Positions 34,358 to 46,389 of a stretch of DNA of 64,000 nt are shown here, piece after piece. The DNA comes from Rotaria sordida (Eukaryota; Rotifera; Eurotatoria; Philodinida; Philodinidae). Below the pieces are notes generated by a model. The model had not been told where the DNA came from, searched no databases, and saw only the letters and a list, made by a program, of their open reading frames with translations. Within the stretch, counting starts at the first letter, position 1. Each line of letters begins with the position of its first letter. The stretch covers positions 61,719-125,718 of the forward strand of contig CAJNOL010000535.1 of assembly GCA_905250125.1 (NCBI GenBank), written 5' to 3'. Position numbers and translations under genes: made by a program.

Positions 34358-37300
34358 AACGATAGAGGGAACTCTTAACTGGTCGTTTTAATTTCATAAA
34401 AATTACTTTTTTCATATTTTCAATGGAATAATTAATCTCAAAATAGATTATAATATTGTTTCTACTACAGAAGTACGTATATAAAGTCAAGGATGAATAT
34501 ATCAAATCACATCATTGTTGACATTTTTACTTTAGAAAGTAAAGTCATTCGAAATGTCTGTTGTTATTATCGAAAAATGATATCATTTATAAGTATTTCT
34601 TAGTCATTATTGACTTATAGATTAAATATCTCTGTTAATAGATGGTAAGCCATAAATGTCTTTTCGATGAAAAATTTATTTATCTTTACTCAACTTGAAA
34701 GTATTGGGCTGATTATTTTATTAATGATAAAGAAACATAAAAAACTTTCTTTCAGAAGAAAATCGTTAATGCACACTACTTACACTTATCGACATTTACT
34801 TTAATACGTCATATAACTTTTCACAGATCTAGGACGAAAAAAAAAGAAATCTAGAATAACTTATGTATATTTTTTGATGATTTTAACATCGATTAGTAAC
34901 ACGAAAAGTCAAAGTGATAGAATAAGTCAATGAAAATGATGTCCATTAGCATTAACATACTGTCGCAATGTCTGTGTGTAAGGATGCCAGAGAATAAAAA
35001 ATTCACATTCAGTTCAGTATTAGAAAACTGTACATGTGGTATTATTGAGATCAGACGCGTAACTCAGTACTAAATGCAGATGGAGGAGGACACTGCGTGG
35101 ACAGTTTTCTAAAATAGGCGAGCATCACGCCTCTCATTTAGATAGAAGAAAACTTGATCCTCAAGCACACAACGAAAGAAACGATCGAGTATATACACAT
35201 CGAAAAAGGAATGTACGCATAAATCTAGCATCGGACCGACAGTCTGCATAAAAAGAGGTGAATAGTTTTGCTTGTAAAAGATAGATAAAGGCTTGTACAA
35301 GGATTAAAAGTCGATAAATTAGTGTATTGTTAATCTGCATTCAATGTTACCTCAGAAAATTCTAAAGATGAGAACAATTTTCAATTGTTAATATTTAATG
35401 TCGTACAATTCTTGGATCTATTGAACTCAGAGCGAAAGTATCAATATGGATAGGCAAATGGTTTTACTTTAAAGTCAGTGGACATTCAGTGAATTTTACC
35501 TGAGATTCGTGAGAATTCATCATGACTTCATCTTCAAATCGAACTTCTTGATTTTGAATTTGTAAAGATTATATGGTCACACAAGAAAAATAATTCAATC
35601 TTTTCATTGACCTTATTACTGCAAAGTGTATTTATTCATCAAAATCGACTAACACTTGATTATTTTCCATAAAAACTTTTTTTTCCTAAAAATAAAGAGG
35701 AAAAATAGGCGGAGTGAGTTGCCGGACATAAATGAGTCTGTTGATATTATTTTATATCAGTATATAAAATGTTAGAAAATAAACACAGAATTATTTTTAC
35801 ATAGTAACAAAAAAAGAATTATTCATTTTATTAAAGAAAACTTATCAAATAGTTAATAATCATTTCTTATATTTTGTAGTAAATTGTTTTGTTTGTACTT
35901 ATCCTTCTATCCAATTATTATTAATATCAAAATATATATTTAACATTTAATCATAGTAATATTTTTGTCTAAATGTTAGAATAAACATACGTATAATCGT
36001 TTTGTTGATTAAAAGTTTATTGAGATAAACGAACTGAATATCAATAGATGTTAAAAGAAAAACGGAAAACCAAATAATAGAAGAAATTGATGCACGAAGC
36101 AATGATAGAATTTTAAAATTTTAAAAATAATAAAATAAAACTCTTCGTCATTGTATTCTACTTATTTAATTCATAAAAAATTTTCGATTTAGATTTCTTC
36201 TAACGATTTTTATATTATTTATTATTCTGAAGTTGTATTTTGAACGATAGATGTTTATCTAATTAAAAAAATAAGCAAAATTATGATAGAAAAATTTTCA
36301 ATATCATGAAACAAAACAATAACCAATGACAATTTGTTTGTAATCAAATATATAAATTAAAACGCAGTGATATTATAACGTTCGATAGCATCTATTATGA
36401 GACAGACTTTATTATGATAAGATTGGATCATTGAATTATTCGAGATGTTGGATAAAACCATGTTTGTAACTGAAAAAGGATTTATAAGATCAATATTATA
36501 TATTAAAGTGAATAGAAGGAAATTTTTTCTTATGTACACATGTCGAATATTTGTTCGCACTACCGTCGGTATACCATGATACTCATAGAGAATCGACTAT
36601 ATATCGGCAGTAGATTGTCAGTTAGAGAATAATAGTCAGTATACCGCGGTAGAATGGCGGTCAGAAGATAGTCGACCGTTTAAGCATCAAACTACTTTCA
36701 GTGGATTGCCAGTATACCGTCGATTAACCGCATACTATACAGAACGGTCAACCAAGGGTTCTTGTTCGGTTTGAATCACATGGATAGATTTGTGTAGGTA
36801 CAATGAAGTGTCATCAAAATCATCAGTCGTGAGTATTTGAAATTAGGCAGAAATTCTGTCCGTTTCATTAATTATCTAATCATTTCTAAATGATGATTCT
36901 AGCATTAGATGCAGTGATCAGATGCAAGATATTGATAATTCTCTTGTATTTCAACCGTTCAAATTATTTAAGTAGCTTTTTTATGAATACAATCCTTTGT
37001 CAACATGCATTATCTGCAGACGAATTTTGTAATAAACTTCTGTATTAAATACATCATTTTCAAAATATTGTGTAATATTTCAATATTATATAAGATCATG
37101 TTCGAGCTCATGTCTTATATTAGATAACTAACTGAAACAATTATAAAACGGTGATCAGAGATAAGCGTGAAACTTTCTAGTTCCGATTGAAGAATTAGAT
37201 ATATCTTACGGAAAGAGAAATTAAAAGAACAATCAACTATTGCATTTTGCAGAGAAATATTTTTTCTTGCAAACAAGATTATCAAGGCTCCTGTGTGGTT

Positions 37301-38795
37301 TCTATAGCCTGAGAAAACAACACAAAGTTTGTGACCGAGACCAGTCACGATCGTGTGGTCATTATGCTTTAACTTGAAGATCAATAATCATATAGGATGT
37401 GGATATTAATGTTACTGCTCTCTTCATCCATATCTATATAGGTACTCATACTCAAACCCACATCCTTTCGGTTTGACATGGATTAAGTTAATGACCAATT
37501 GGGATCCATAGTTAGAGACGATCGAGTTCGCGGTTGATGCCGAACAATTAGTCATTAGCTCGAATACCTACCTATCTAAAATTGATAGACAAGAAAGTTA
37601 TATGAAAGAATCATTCAACTAAAATGATAAGCAGTATCGAGAACCATTAGAATCTACAAAAATTTAAGGTTCCAGGATTCACTTTTCTCCTTGTGTCTTC
37701 TACTGCTGCATTTTGTGTTGAAATGGGATATTAGTAGAGCGAAAATGCAAGTATAATGTTGCTATTTCAGGCTGCAATCTTTTGTGCTAAAAATACAAGT
37801 AGTTTTCTTTATTTTTTCATTCTGACTGGCAAAATATAGGTAGCGGAACAGTTCACTTTTTAATATTTTTTAATTTCTATGGCTGTTGCTACGTGCACTA
37901 CTCCACTGTTGCAACTGGTAATGTTTGAGGACTACGCGAATACAAGTATCAATTATACTCTGGAAAGCGTTTGTCTCTTCCCCAAACTTATGATTTGAAA
38001 ATTTGCATCCATACGCACTGTCATGTACTGGATCTAGAAACCTAGAATTTGAGAATTTGTACTCATGTACGGTGAATATGAGTTGGATTGTCCGTGCTTG
38101 GTTGGTGCTTGTCTTCTCTGGCAGAACATCCACACCCTAAACTTTTGATCGAATTCCAAGTCGAAGAAAATGATACCATAAACGATATAAAACGCAAAAG
38201 CCGACCTTTTTATATCGCTATTTTCCGTAAGTTTATAGAACGGTGAAAACAGTAACAAAAAAATGATGATCACTTGCTAGCGAAAAAAGTGGGCTGAAGG
38301 ATTACGGCAACATTTGGTGAAAACTAATGCAGTAATACGCTGTTTCTGATGGTCAAAATGATCGCTCTGAGATATTAAAAAAGTCATAAGTAGTAACATA
38401 CGATTTGATTGACAAAAAAACATAATAATTCGATTTTGTCTGTGACAGTATGATGTTATGATGACTTATTACGCTTAAGCAAAGAAATCGAAGGATCATG
38501 TTAGAAGAGATACCTTAATTCATCTCTAGAATGCTAAAGAAAACATTTCAATTTTAATAACGATAAAAAAATTAATCTACAAGCTTTCCGGATGCATATA
38601 AAAGCTTTAAAATAATTATAACAATTCAAATAAAAATACACTAATGATATTTGAAATTTTCAGATTCAAATTCTATGATAGCATGTCACAATCTTTTTAT
38701 TAATATCCAATATTTAAACACATAAAAATTGCAACTTAATATTGTTGATAAAATTCAATGGCATTTGTTAGTTTTTTTTTTGCATTTTTATTTCC
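34358..38795. other. intergenic, about 4.4 kb
   Basis: Mostly AT-rich non-coding sequence. A dispersed repeat patch at about 36650-36705 matches 7770-7830, and nearby short repeats of GTATACCG and GGTCAGAAGATA occur at 36560-36750. Minus-strand frames at 37115-37384 and 37870-38133 have more balanced codons but no recognisable domain or splice partners. I cannot support a gene. Confidence 0.4.
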
Positions 38796-39904
38796 TTAAG
38801 AACAAGCTTTATCATATTTTTCGACAATTTTTTTTAATTCTTCATCAATTTTATAAATATGTATTTCATCATGTTCCATATGAAATTTTTCATGAGATGG
38901 TTGTACAAGTATTGCTTTATTTAATGGAAAATTAAATGGATAACAATTAATATTATTTGGATACCAATCACCATCTTTAATTCCACCAGAAATACAATAA
39001 CTTTTATTCATACATTCAACTGGTGTCAATGGTAATGATTCATTTTTTCCTATTGAACGAGTATTTGATGCTGAAGATTTACCATTTGGTGGATAAGTAC
39101 TTAATGCAAAAAATTTTGCTCCTGACATAATTGCATTTCGCACAGCTTTTAATCCATTTCGAATATGCATATGTTGTAATGCATCACGAACAATAATTAA
39201 ATCAAATTGATTGCCATTTATTTCATGTGTAGAATTTTTATATGTATATGTTGGTATTGGACAATTAACAAGATCCCAATATTGAAATAATTTATTATAA
39301 TGTTTGAATTTATATAATTTTTGATTTTGTTGTACTACACTTAATGATATATCACCACCAAAATAAAGTTCTTCAATAGTATTAATTTCTCGAAGACTGA
39401 ATTGCCAATATGTATCACCACAAGGTATATCAGCCATAGATCGTATTGAATAATGTTCAAATAATGTTCGTAAATGTCTTAACCAATCATAAGCACCTTC
39501 TAATGAAGAACCTCCACCTGATCGACTACCAATTTTATTCCATCGTCCAGTTTTAAAAATAGTGTCAAATTCTTGCTTACGAATATTAGATGATGTATCA
39601 TTTAAATCATTTTTACATTCATTATCAAGTGAATAAATAAACGAAGGAAATAAAATTGTTTGAATTTGAGTCAAATTCGAATTATTAATGAGATTTGATT
39701 TTGTCGATAAGGAAAATCTTATAAATATGATATTATTAACATTTAAATGGATGAAGAAGTAATATAATGTTAATATACTAATTATTACAATTGAGACACC
39801 AGTTAGAATTGATCGATTGCTTCGTATCAAAGAAGATCCTATTAAAATAACAAAAAATAGCTTATCTTTCGTCGAAGTAATTCTATACCTTCTTTATAAT
39901 TCAT
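38796..39904 (-). CDS. membrane-anchored SAM-dependent methyltransferase-like protein
   Basis: Two exons: a 16-nt first exon 39889-39904 (MNYKE plus one base) and 38796-39838; 1059 nt, 352 aa. A short cytosolic N-terminus is followed by a hydrophobic segment (about residues 18-38, GVSIVIISILTLYYFFIHLN), typical of a type II Golgi/ER protein. The soluble domain has a class I Rossmann methyltransferase pattern: SGGGSSLEGAYDWLRHLRTL, motif I MADIPCGDTYWQF, YFGGDIS, QYWDLVNCPIP, FDLIIVRDALQHM and FALSTYPP. This layout resembles uncharacterised bacterial and algal methyltransferases linked to glycan loci. Acceptor substrate is unknown. The tiny first exon was chosen because the long frame has no ATG before the catalytic region, and G|GTATAG...TTTAATAG|GA restores a start. 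Confidence 0.8.
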
Positions 39905-40039
39905 CTGCCAACTGTAGCTACGAACAAATTGACTAGTCTAATATGAAATTCTCTCTTGATTAATTACTTGAATGATCAATATGAGTGGTCTTCAAAGATC
40001 AATAGAACAAAAAATGTAGAAGCTAAGATGTAGATAGAA

Positions 40040-41150
40040 GTCGACAAGTTCAGCTTTAGTTCAGAACTGATGAACTGTTGAAAACGTTCACTAGCACGAA
40101 CTGAAGGGTTTGAACAGTTCTTTTGAACGAACTGAGCTTTTCAAATAGTTCGTTTCAAATGAACTGAACTGATCCCTTAGTGTGCTAAGAGATACACCAA
40201 TGTGACATGCTATTGCCAGCATGTGACATCATCCTTACATTATTTCACTCTTACTTCACATCATCCTTGTATGATATCAGCTTTGTATATTTACGTAATG
40301 GTATTCATAGTGTTCGATACCTTTTCAACACATCTGTAATCGCTACACTATTTATTACATAGATGCTCGTTGTTCTCTTTTCATTCTGAGAGATTACTGC
40401 ATCAAACAGATACAAGGACAAATCGTGGAGAAGGAGAGACGAGAAGAGAAGAGAATCGTCAAGAATATTCTCGGTGGATATTGCGCAGTGTGAAGAATAC
40501 AACTCACTCGAGGTTACACATCTTTGTTAGATGGTATATATATGTTGATCTACAAATGACGACTCAAGCTCGAACTCGCTTGAACCGTTACTGATAATGA
40601 ATGTCCCTGTCCCCGATAGCTGTTGAAGAGTAACAAACCTATTCCAGGACAGTACCTGCAAAGTTAGCGAAACAAAACCTCGATAGCTCTTGATTACGGA
40701 TCGGTGCCCAAACGATGACACCTTGAATACTAATGAATATCCTCATACGATATACCCTAAGGACCTATAGGTACTCCGTAGTATAGAGATTAAGGTCCTA
40801 TGGGTACCGCCATAGTAAAGCTCTTGAGAACCTATAGGTACCCTTATAAGATAGTCCTTGAGGATCTATGGGTGCCCTCATAGTATAGCACTTGAGAACC
40901 CATGAGTTTTCATATAATATAGGACTTCAGGATCTCTTGGTACCCCTCTAATATAGGACTTGAGGGCCTAAGGGTACCCGTATATGATAGCTCTTGGAGA
41001 CCTATGGCATTAGTCCATAGAGCTGACCTGTTTCAAAAGGTTTCAGTTCATTCAAAAGAACTGCTTGAACAGTTCAGTTCATTTGAAAAGAATTGTTTGA
41101 ACAGTTCTTTAGTTCATTTGAACGGAGTTTGTGAACCTGAGCTGGTCGGC
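40040..41150. repeat. repeat block bounded by inverted GAACTGTTC-type sequences
   Basis: The two ends (about 40040-40185 and 41030-41145) are dense in AGTTCATTTGAA, GAACAGTTC and TTTGAACAG motifs and are largely complementary to each other, suggesting a foldback element. Between them lie an unassigned stretch (40200-40740) and a minisatellite (40751-41007). Confidence 0.55.
40751..41007. repeat. 34-bp minisatellite, about 7.5 copies
   Basis: Degenerate direct repeats of about 34 bp with consensus near TATAGNNCTTGAGGACCTAT followed by GGGTACCCTCATAG. Successive units differ at several positions. It lies inside the GAACTGTTC-bounded block. Confidence 0.8.
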
Positions 41151-41789
41151 CCCTAGATATAAATAAAATTCTGTGGGACAAACGTTTTTTGAGTTCTATA
41201 TCCAATTTAATCGGTCCTGTTTTATTTTCAAAATGTTCTGCGGAAAGGAGCAAACGACATTTTTCATAATTCGGGACTGCTCCGCAGGGCTCTAGATACA
41301 AGCTGTTGTGTCATTAGAGCCCGTTGGGCCCAAAAAAAATTTTAGACTCAAATCCGATGGGTTGTAATTGTCATCGGCGACTCACTCAGAATCATTCTCT
41401 AATATCATAGCTTTTCAATTTAAGAAGAATAACAAATAATGTAGTTTCCACACTGCACCGGCATTCATGCGAAGTCTTATTAATTAATAGAAAAATCTTT
41501 TTTCAAATATTTCAATACATGAGAAAATAAACTTTATCGAATTCAACGCAAAATATTCTAAAAAAATTCATACGGCAAGATTCAAATCAAATAACAAGCA
41601 CGTATGTCGATCGCGATTTAAAAATCTGCCATTACCGTAATGACATTCGAAAGAATGTTTTGAATTTCGCTGTTGTGATTGTACTGAACTATTAGAACTG
41701 TTGTCACTAACTCAAATGATTCATCGAATGTCAGAATATTACATGTGTGAATATTGAAATTTCCGTACAAGTTTATATAGTTTAGTAAT
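41151..41789. other. intergenic
   Basis: No supportable gene. A patch at 41260-41330 (CTCCGCAGGGCTC and GAGCCCGTTGGGCCC) is unusually GC-rich for this window and may be the edge of a decayed transposon. Confidence 0.35.
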
Positions 41790-42438
41790 GTCCTTCATAG
41801 GGGTGGCGCTTTAACTTTATTTTACTTTAATAAAGTAAAGTAAAGTAAAGTTGGGTTACTTTACTTTACTTTATTCAGTAAAGTTAGCCTACTTTACTTT
41901 GCTGAATAAAGTAAAGTATGTCTACTTTATCCGAAAAGTAAAGTAAAGTATGTAGCTGACGGTTATTGATATATTAGTTTACTATTAGATATTAATCTCA
42001 TTCTAATACACTAGAAGTTGCGTCAAAAACTGATCGAAGGTCCCGAGGAATTTGAGCTTAATTTTATCACAGAGAAAGTCAGCATTGAATCCCTAAATAG
42101 TTTTCAGAATTTTGATTTTTACTTTATCACAACCCAAATGTTTACACATGGATTACCATCAGATATCGACAAAAATATTTTTCGGCGTTCTATCACAGGT
42201 CTTTATAATTCAAATCGTCCTAGGTGTGTGCCAATGGGTATATATCTTATGTGATATCTTTTCTTTCTCAGTGTGCTCTTGTACAATCAATGATACATAG
42301 GGTTGATAATCCCATTACTCCTACGTTTATCTATGCATGGTTGAACCTTGTTCTCTTTCTGTCGTAATGCGCTTCTCATTCTATATTACCATTCACTCGT
42401 ATATTATATGTATTGTTACTCTATTGTTCTTCTATATC

Positions 42439-42666
42439 TGTTCTCTCCTTGGTCTCATTATCATTCTTTTCATCATCACTTGTTTATTCTTACATTGTTC
42501 TCTCCTTGGTCTCATTATCATTCTTTTCATCATCACTTGTTCATTCTTACATTGTTCTCTCCTTGGTCTCATTATCATTCTTTTCATCATCACTTGTTCA
42601 TTCTTACATTTTTCTCTCCTTGGTCTCATCATCATTCTTTTCATCATCTCTTATTCTACTCGTGTA
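42439..42666. repeat. 57-bp minisatellite, four copies
   Basis: Four tandem units starting at 42439, 42496, 42553 and 42610, each beginning T(G/T)TTCTCTCCTTGGTCTCAT. The first three are nearly identical. Because 57 is divisible by three, several reading frames stay open through it; these are artefacts rather than genes. It lies in the left arm of the hAT-like element. Confidence 0.9.
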
Positions 42667-42756
42667 TATAAACGTATGCTTTACATGTAAACGAGGCGAT
42701 TGTATGATATAAAGGATTTTGATAAAGTGTAACTCCATCTGCACTAACATATCTTC

Positions 42757-42791
42757 TATCATTAATCGTCACAGTTGACGATTAATGATAT
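42757..42791. repeat. perfect hairpin within 80-bp direct repeat
   Basis: TATCATTAATCGTCA and its exact reverse complement are separated by a few bases (CAGT). The surrounding approximately 80-bp unit (AAAGTGTAACTCCATCTGCA...) recurs in diverged form just downstream at about 42800-42860. Confidence 0.7.
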
Positions 42792-44713
42792 GAAGAAGCT
42801 CAATAAAGCATAATTCCATCAGTATTAACACTTCTTCTATCTGCAAATCGTCACAAGGTATAATGAATACAAATATCTCATTTGTTTTCAAAAGTATTCA
42901 GTTAATAAGAGAGATTGGAAGTACTCCCTAATACCATTAAGAATTAGCTTTCGTCCAGAAATTTCATTAAAATACGACCTCATTTTTTCGTTGAGATCAA
43001 AATGGATTTGACTTGACCTAAAATTCGTATTCCAATGACACATCCATCGGACAACCTTTTCATAAGTAATTTTCATCAAATATGGATTATTTAATAGGTT
43101 AGCTCAAAGATAACTATTCAGTTAATTCACAAAATCTATATGAAACTTTTTATAAGTGAGCCGGATGTGTGATTGTAGACAAAAGTAGATGTCCCTCTTC
43201 TAGAGTGGTACTATATTCCATCATTTCGAACTCATCTTTTGAGTGCATATCGATCTTCGTGAATCCTGATCGCAAACATCACCACGCCCTCAGTTGGTTG
43301 ATGCTTGCCGAAAATATCACTTGTACATTGTCATCACCTTACGAAAGTCATATCTCAATCATGTTTCTATATTTACTTTCGTGCAACCTGTCATTCGAAA
43401 GCTCAGAAATGGAGCTGTTACTATTAATATTTTATTGGGAAATAGTGGAGATCCGAAGTTCACATTGAAAACTTTTACCAATTAGAAAACTCTTGTTATC
43501 AGTTTGGGACTAATAACTTGAGCTAAAACCAATCAATACAACTGAAAATGGTAGTAATGACTCATTATCAAACTACAAGTTTATAATGAAATATTTAGAG
43601 CGGTAACTCTGAATAGGGCTCAGATAGAGCTATTAGAAGAGGTTACCACGCCATAGCTTGTATATCAAGAAGGTTAGTGTATCATACGATGAGTTTCGGA
43701 TTCAAGCAATTAAGTATGGAGGGCGACAACAGGTATAAAAAAAACAAAAATTCATTTTAAGAGAAAGAAACTGCGAACTAGCAGTTTTTAAGATGATATT
43801 TTTTCTTCATTTGCTCAATAAACCATTGGCACGGCTTATAGGCGCGTAGAACTGTGATACACTAGTAGATTTATGCTCATCTTTCCAGAAATACTCCATT
43901 TTTTAGTTAGAATAATATAGAGAATGTGTGTACAGGGCTGATTCCATGTAGCAGAAACTCTTTGAAGTCAGCAATATGGTTTTGAAATGAAATGCTTCGT
44001 AACGTAGGAGTATATCATGTATAGATGTGCTACCAGGGGGTTATCGAAGAAATTGAAGAGAAATATCACTTTGAAAACTTTCATTTCGCACCTCCGTCCT
44101 CCTAAAATGAATTTTTGACTATTTTTTTGGTGTTAGTTGTCGCCGTGCATGCCTAGTTGCTTGGATCCAAAGCTCACTGCATAATACCGTAGCTAAATTG
44201 ATATAGAAACTGGGTCCTGGTAAACTTTTCCAATGACTATCTCAGCTCTGCGTAGAGCTACAGCTCTGAATATTTTACTATAAATTTGTGGCTTGATAAT
44301 AAGTCATTACTATCATTTTCAGCTGCAATCATTGGTTTGAACTCAAGTTGTTGATTCTGAACTGACAACAAGGGTTTTCCACTTGATTGAAGTTTTCAAT
44401 GCGAACTTCGGATCTCCGCTATTTCTCAACAAAATTTTACTACTAACAGTTCCATTTTTTAGCCTCTGAATGACGAGCTGCACGAAAGTAAATGTCGAAA
44501 AATGATCGAGATATGGCTTTCGTAAGGCGATGACAATGTGCAAGCGACACCTGCAGCAAGCTTCTACCAATTGAGGACGTGGTGATGTTTGCAATCAGGA
44601 TTCACTAAGATTGGCATGCACTCAAAAGATCAGTTCCAAATAGTGGAATATAATATCACTTTATGGGAAGGAGTACTTTCTTTTATTCACAAGTGTAAAT
44701 GGTCTGAGCAATT

Positions 44714-44784
44714 CACTGGTTTAGGTTAGGGCTAACCAACGGAAGCTCTAATCTGAAAGATATCCGTATCTACCTAAACCAGTG
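44714..44784. repeat. 71-bp hairpin insertion in right arm of hAT-like element
   Basis: CACTGGTTTAGGT and its exact inverted copy ACCTAAACCAGTG bound a 71-bp segment. It sits in a part of the right arm that has no counterpart in the left arm, so it probably belongs to a secondary insertion. Confidence 0.5.
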
Positions 44785-45714
44785 GGCATCTCTTTCTCAC
44801 ATAGGCCTACGAAAATTTGTGTTAAATTCAGATATAACACTTTTATGGAATGAAATAGGATTTTTCTATTCGAAAACCATACAGTATAAGTCAAACAAAA
44901 GGGGTGACTGGGGTCTCAAGGATAGAATTTAGAGGAAAACTCCTTTACTAGATATGAAATTTCATGTGGAATATATTGTCCCTAAAGAAAGCACATTTAG
45001 TTGTATACTTAATAAAGATATCTAACCACGACACCGATATAAAGTCTAATTTCGTAAGGTTGGCAAAATATTTTGAGAGATAATCAGACCTAATCGGAGC
45101 GGTATTTATCAATTATCGATAGAATGAATTGAATACTCAAGACGTTCTCATAGTTACAGGCAAAAAAAGATTTATGTGCCAAAATGAATCTATTTTACGA
45201 CGAAATGAAACCGTATTTTAATGATGTTTCTGGTCAAAAGCCAGCTTTTACGACTTTCAAGAGGCCCTTCTTATCTTGTTTATTACTTAAATGCCTTTAA
45301 TAACAAATGACATATTCGTAATCAGCTCACATGATATTATTGAATTATCAGGATTTGTTATAGGACAGCGATAGAATTTTTTCCGATACATGGAAGAAAC
45401 CCTAGATGTGAAAAATTGGGATGGGATAAAGTCAAAAATGAAATTATGATAAATAGTCAGGGCTCAATACTAACTTTCAAGGCATTAAAATTAGGTTCAG
45501 ATACTTTGGGATTGTCGACCTGTACTTTGACGCAGCTTTTGACGTATTTGAATTTTGTTAATGTCTGATAATAAACTAATAAAGCAACAACCGTCAATTG
45601 CATACTTTACTTTATTTTACTTTATGACGTTTTACTCGTTCGATAAAGTTAGAGACACTTTACTTTACTCGTTAAAGTAAAGATAAAGTGCCCCCCCCCC
45701 TCCCTAGTCCTTCA

Positions 45715-46389
45715 AAAGTAAAGTAGTAGCGCTGCGATAAACTTTTTTAATAACAAGTCAAGTTTGAAAATTTGTATAGATCATGTTACGCAGTTAGATT
45801 CTGATCGAAATCAATCGCTTATATCTAAATGAATTAGAAAAGTAATTTATTCAGCCTAATCTATTTATTACATATGTACGTGTTCAATAGAATTGTCAAG
45901 AATATCATAGTATTGAATTACTGTTAAATTTAAAAAGTCATGAGAAAATAAATTTTTTTAATTGTATATCTTCATTTGATTTCTTCAAACAAAGAAACAT
46001 TATCTTACTTATATAGATAAATCATTTTACTAGCCAACAATTATAGTTTGAAAAAAAAACAGAGAGTGTCTATTAAGACTTAAATTACAATAAAAAGAAA
46101 ACTTTTCATTGCAATGTGACAATGCGACCACACGAAGGCAAATATCAACAATTCTCGAAAGAAAAATTCAATATTTGTTCTTCATTCTATCTCTACGTGT
46201 ATTTCTTATAGCTCAGTGCGATACCGTAGGTTACTGGAAGGCGTTTTTTTGATAAAAAAACCTTTTCATCATATACGTTTGTTAAAAATAATTGATGGAT
46301 AAGATGTTTTATGCCATTTGTTGACACATTTATATTATGAATTTTTATTTATGTAGGCTCATAGATGAACTTAATTCTGATAGTCAAAC
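45715..46389. other. intergenic
   Basis: AT-rich sequence between the hAT-like element and the decayed UGCG duplicate. No gene is visible. Confidence 0.35.

Larger units (their letters stand above)
41798..45706. mobile_element. hAT-like foldback element with 8-bp target duplication
   Basis: The 3909-bp element is flanked by perfect GTCCTTCA duplications (41790-41797 and 45707-45714). Its ends read TAGGGGTGGCGCTTTA and, inverted, TAGGGAGGGGGG... then GCACTTTA. Both subtermini are packed with TTTACTTTA/TAAAGTAAAG arrays (41810-41960 and 45600-45690). The interior is a decayed palindrome centred near 43930: 43189-43560 pairs with 44280-44680, 43700-43800 with 44075-44170, and 42890-43080 with 45130-45290. 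An 8-bp duplication and A/GGGG ends suit the hAT superfamily. No transposase frame is intact; the weak mirrored frames (such as MRSYFNEISG and KPYFNDVSG) are products of the palindrome, possibly of transposase origin. Confidence 0.78.

Noticed and set aside
42337-42712. Repetitive membrane-like or Arg-rich proteins in overlapping frames
   Set aside because: All derive from a 57-bp minisatellite whose length is divisible by three, inside a transposon arm.
43169-43485. Overlapping frames matching a minus-strand frame at 44343-44594
   Set aside because: They are the two arms of the hAT-like palindrome; possible transposase origin cannot be shown, and the frames are broken.
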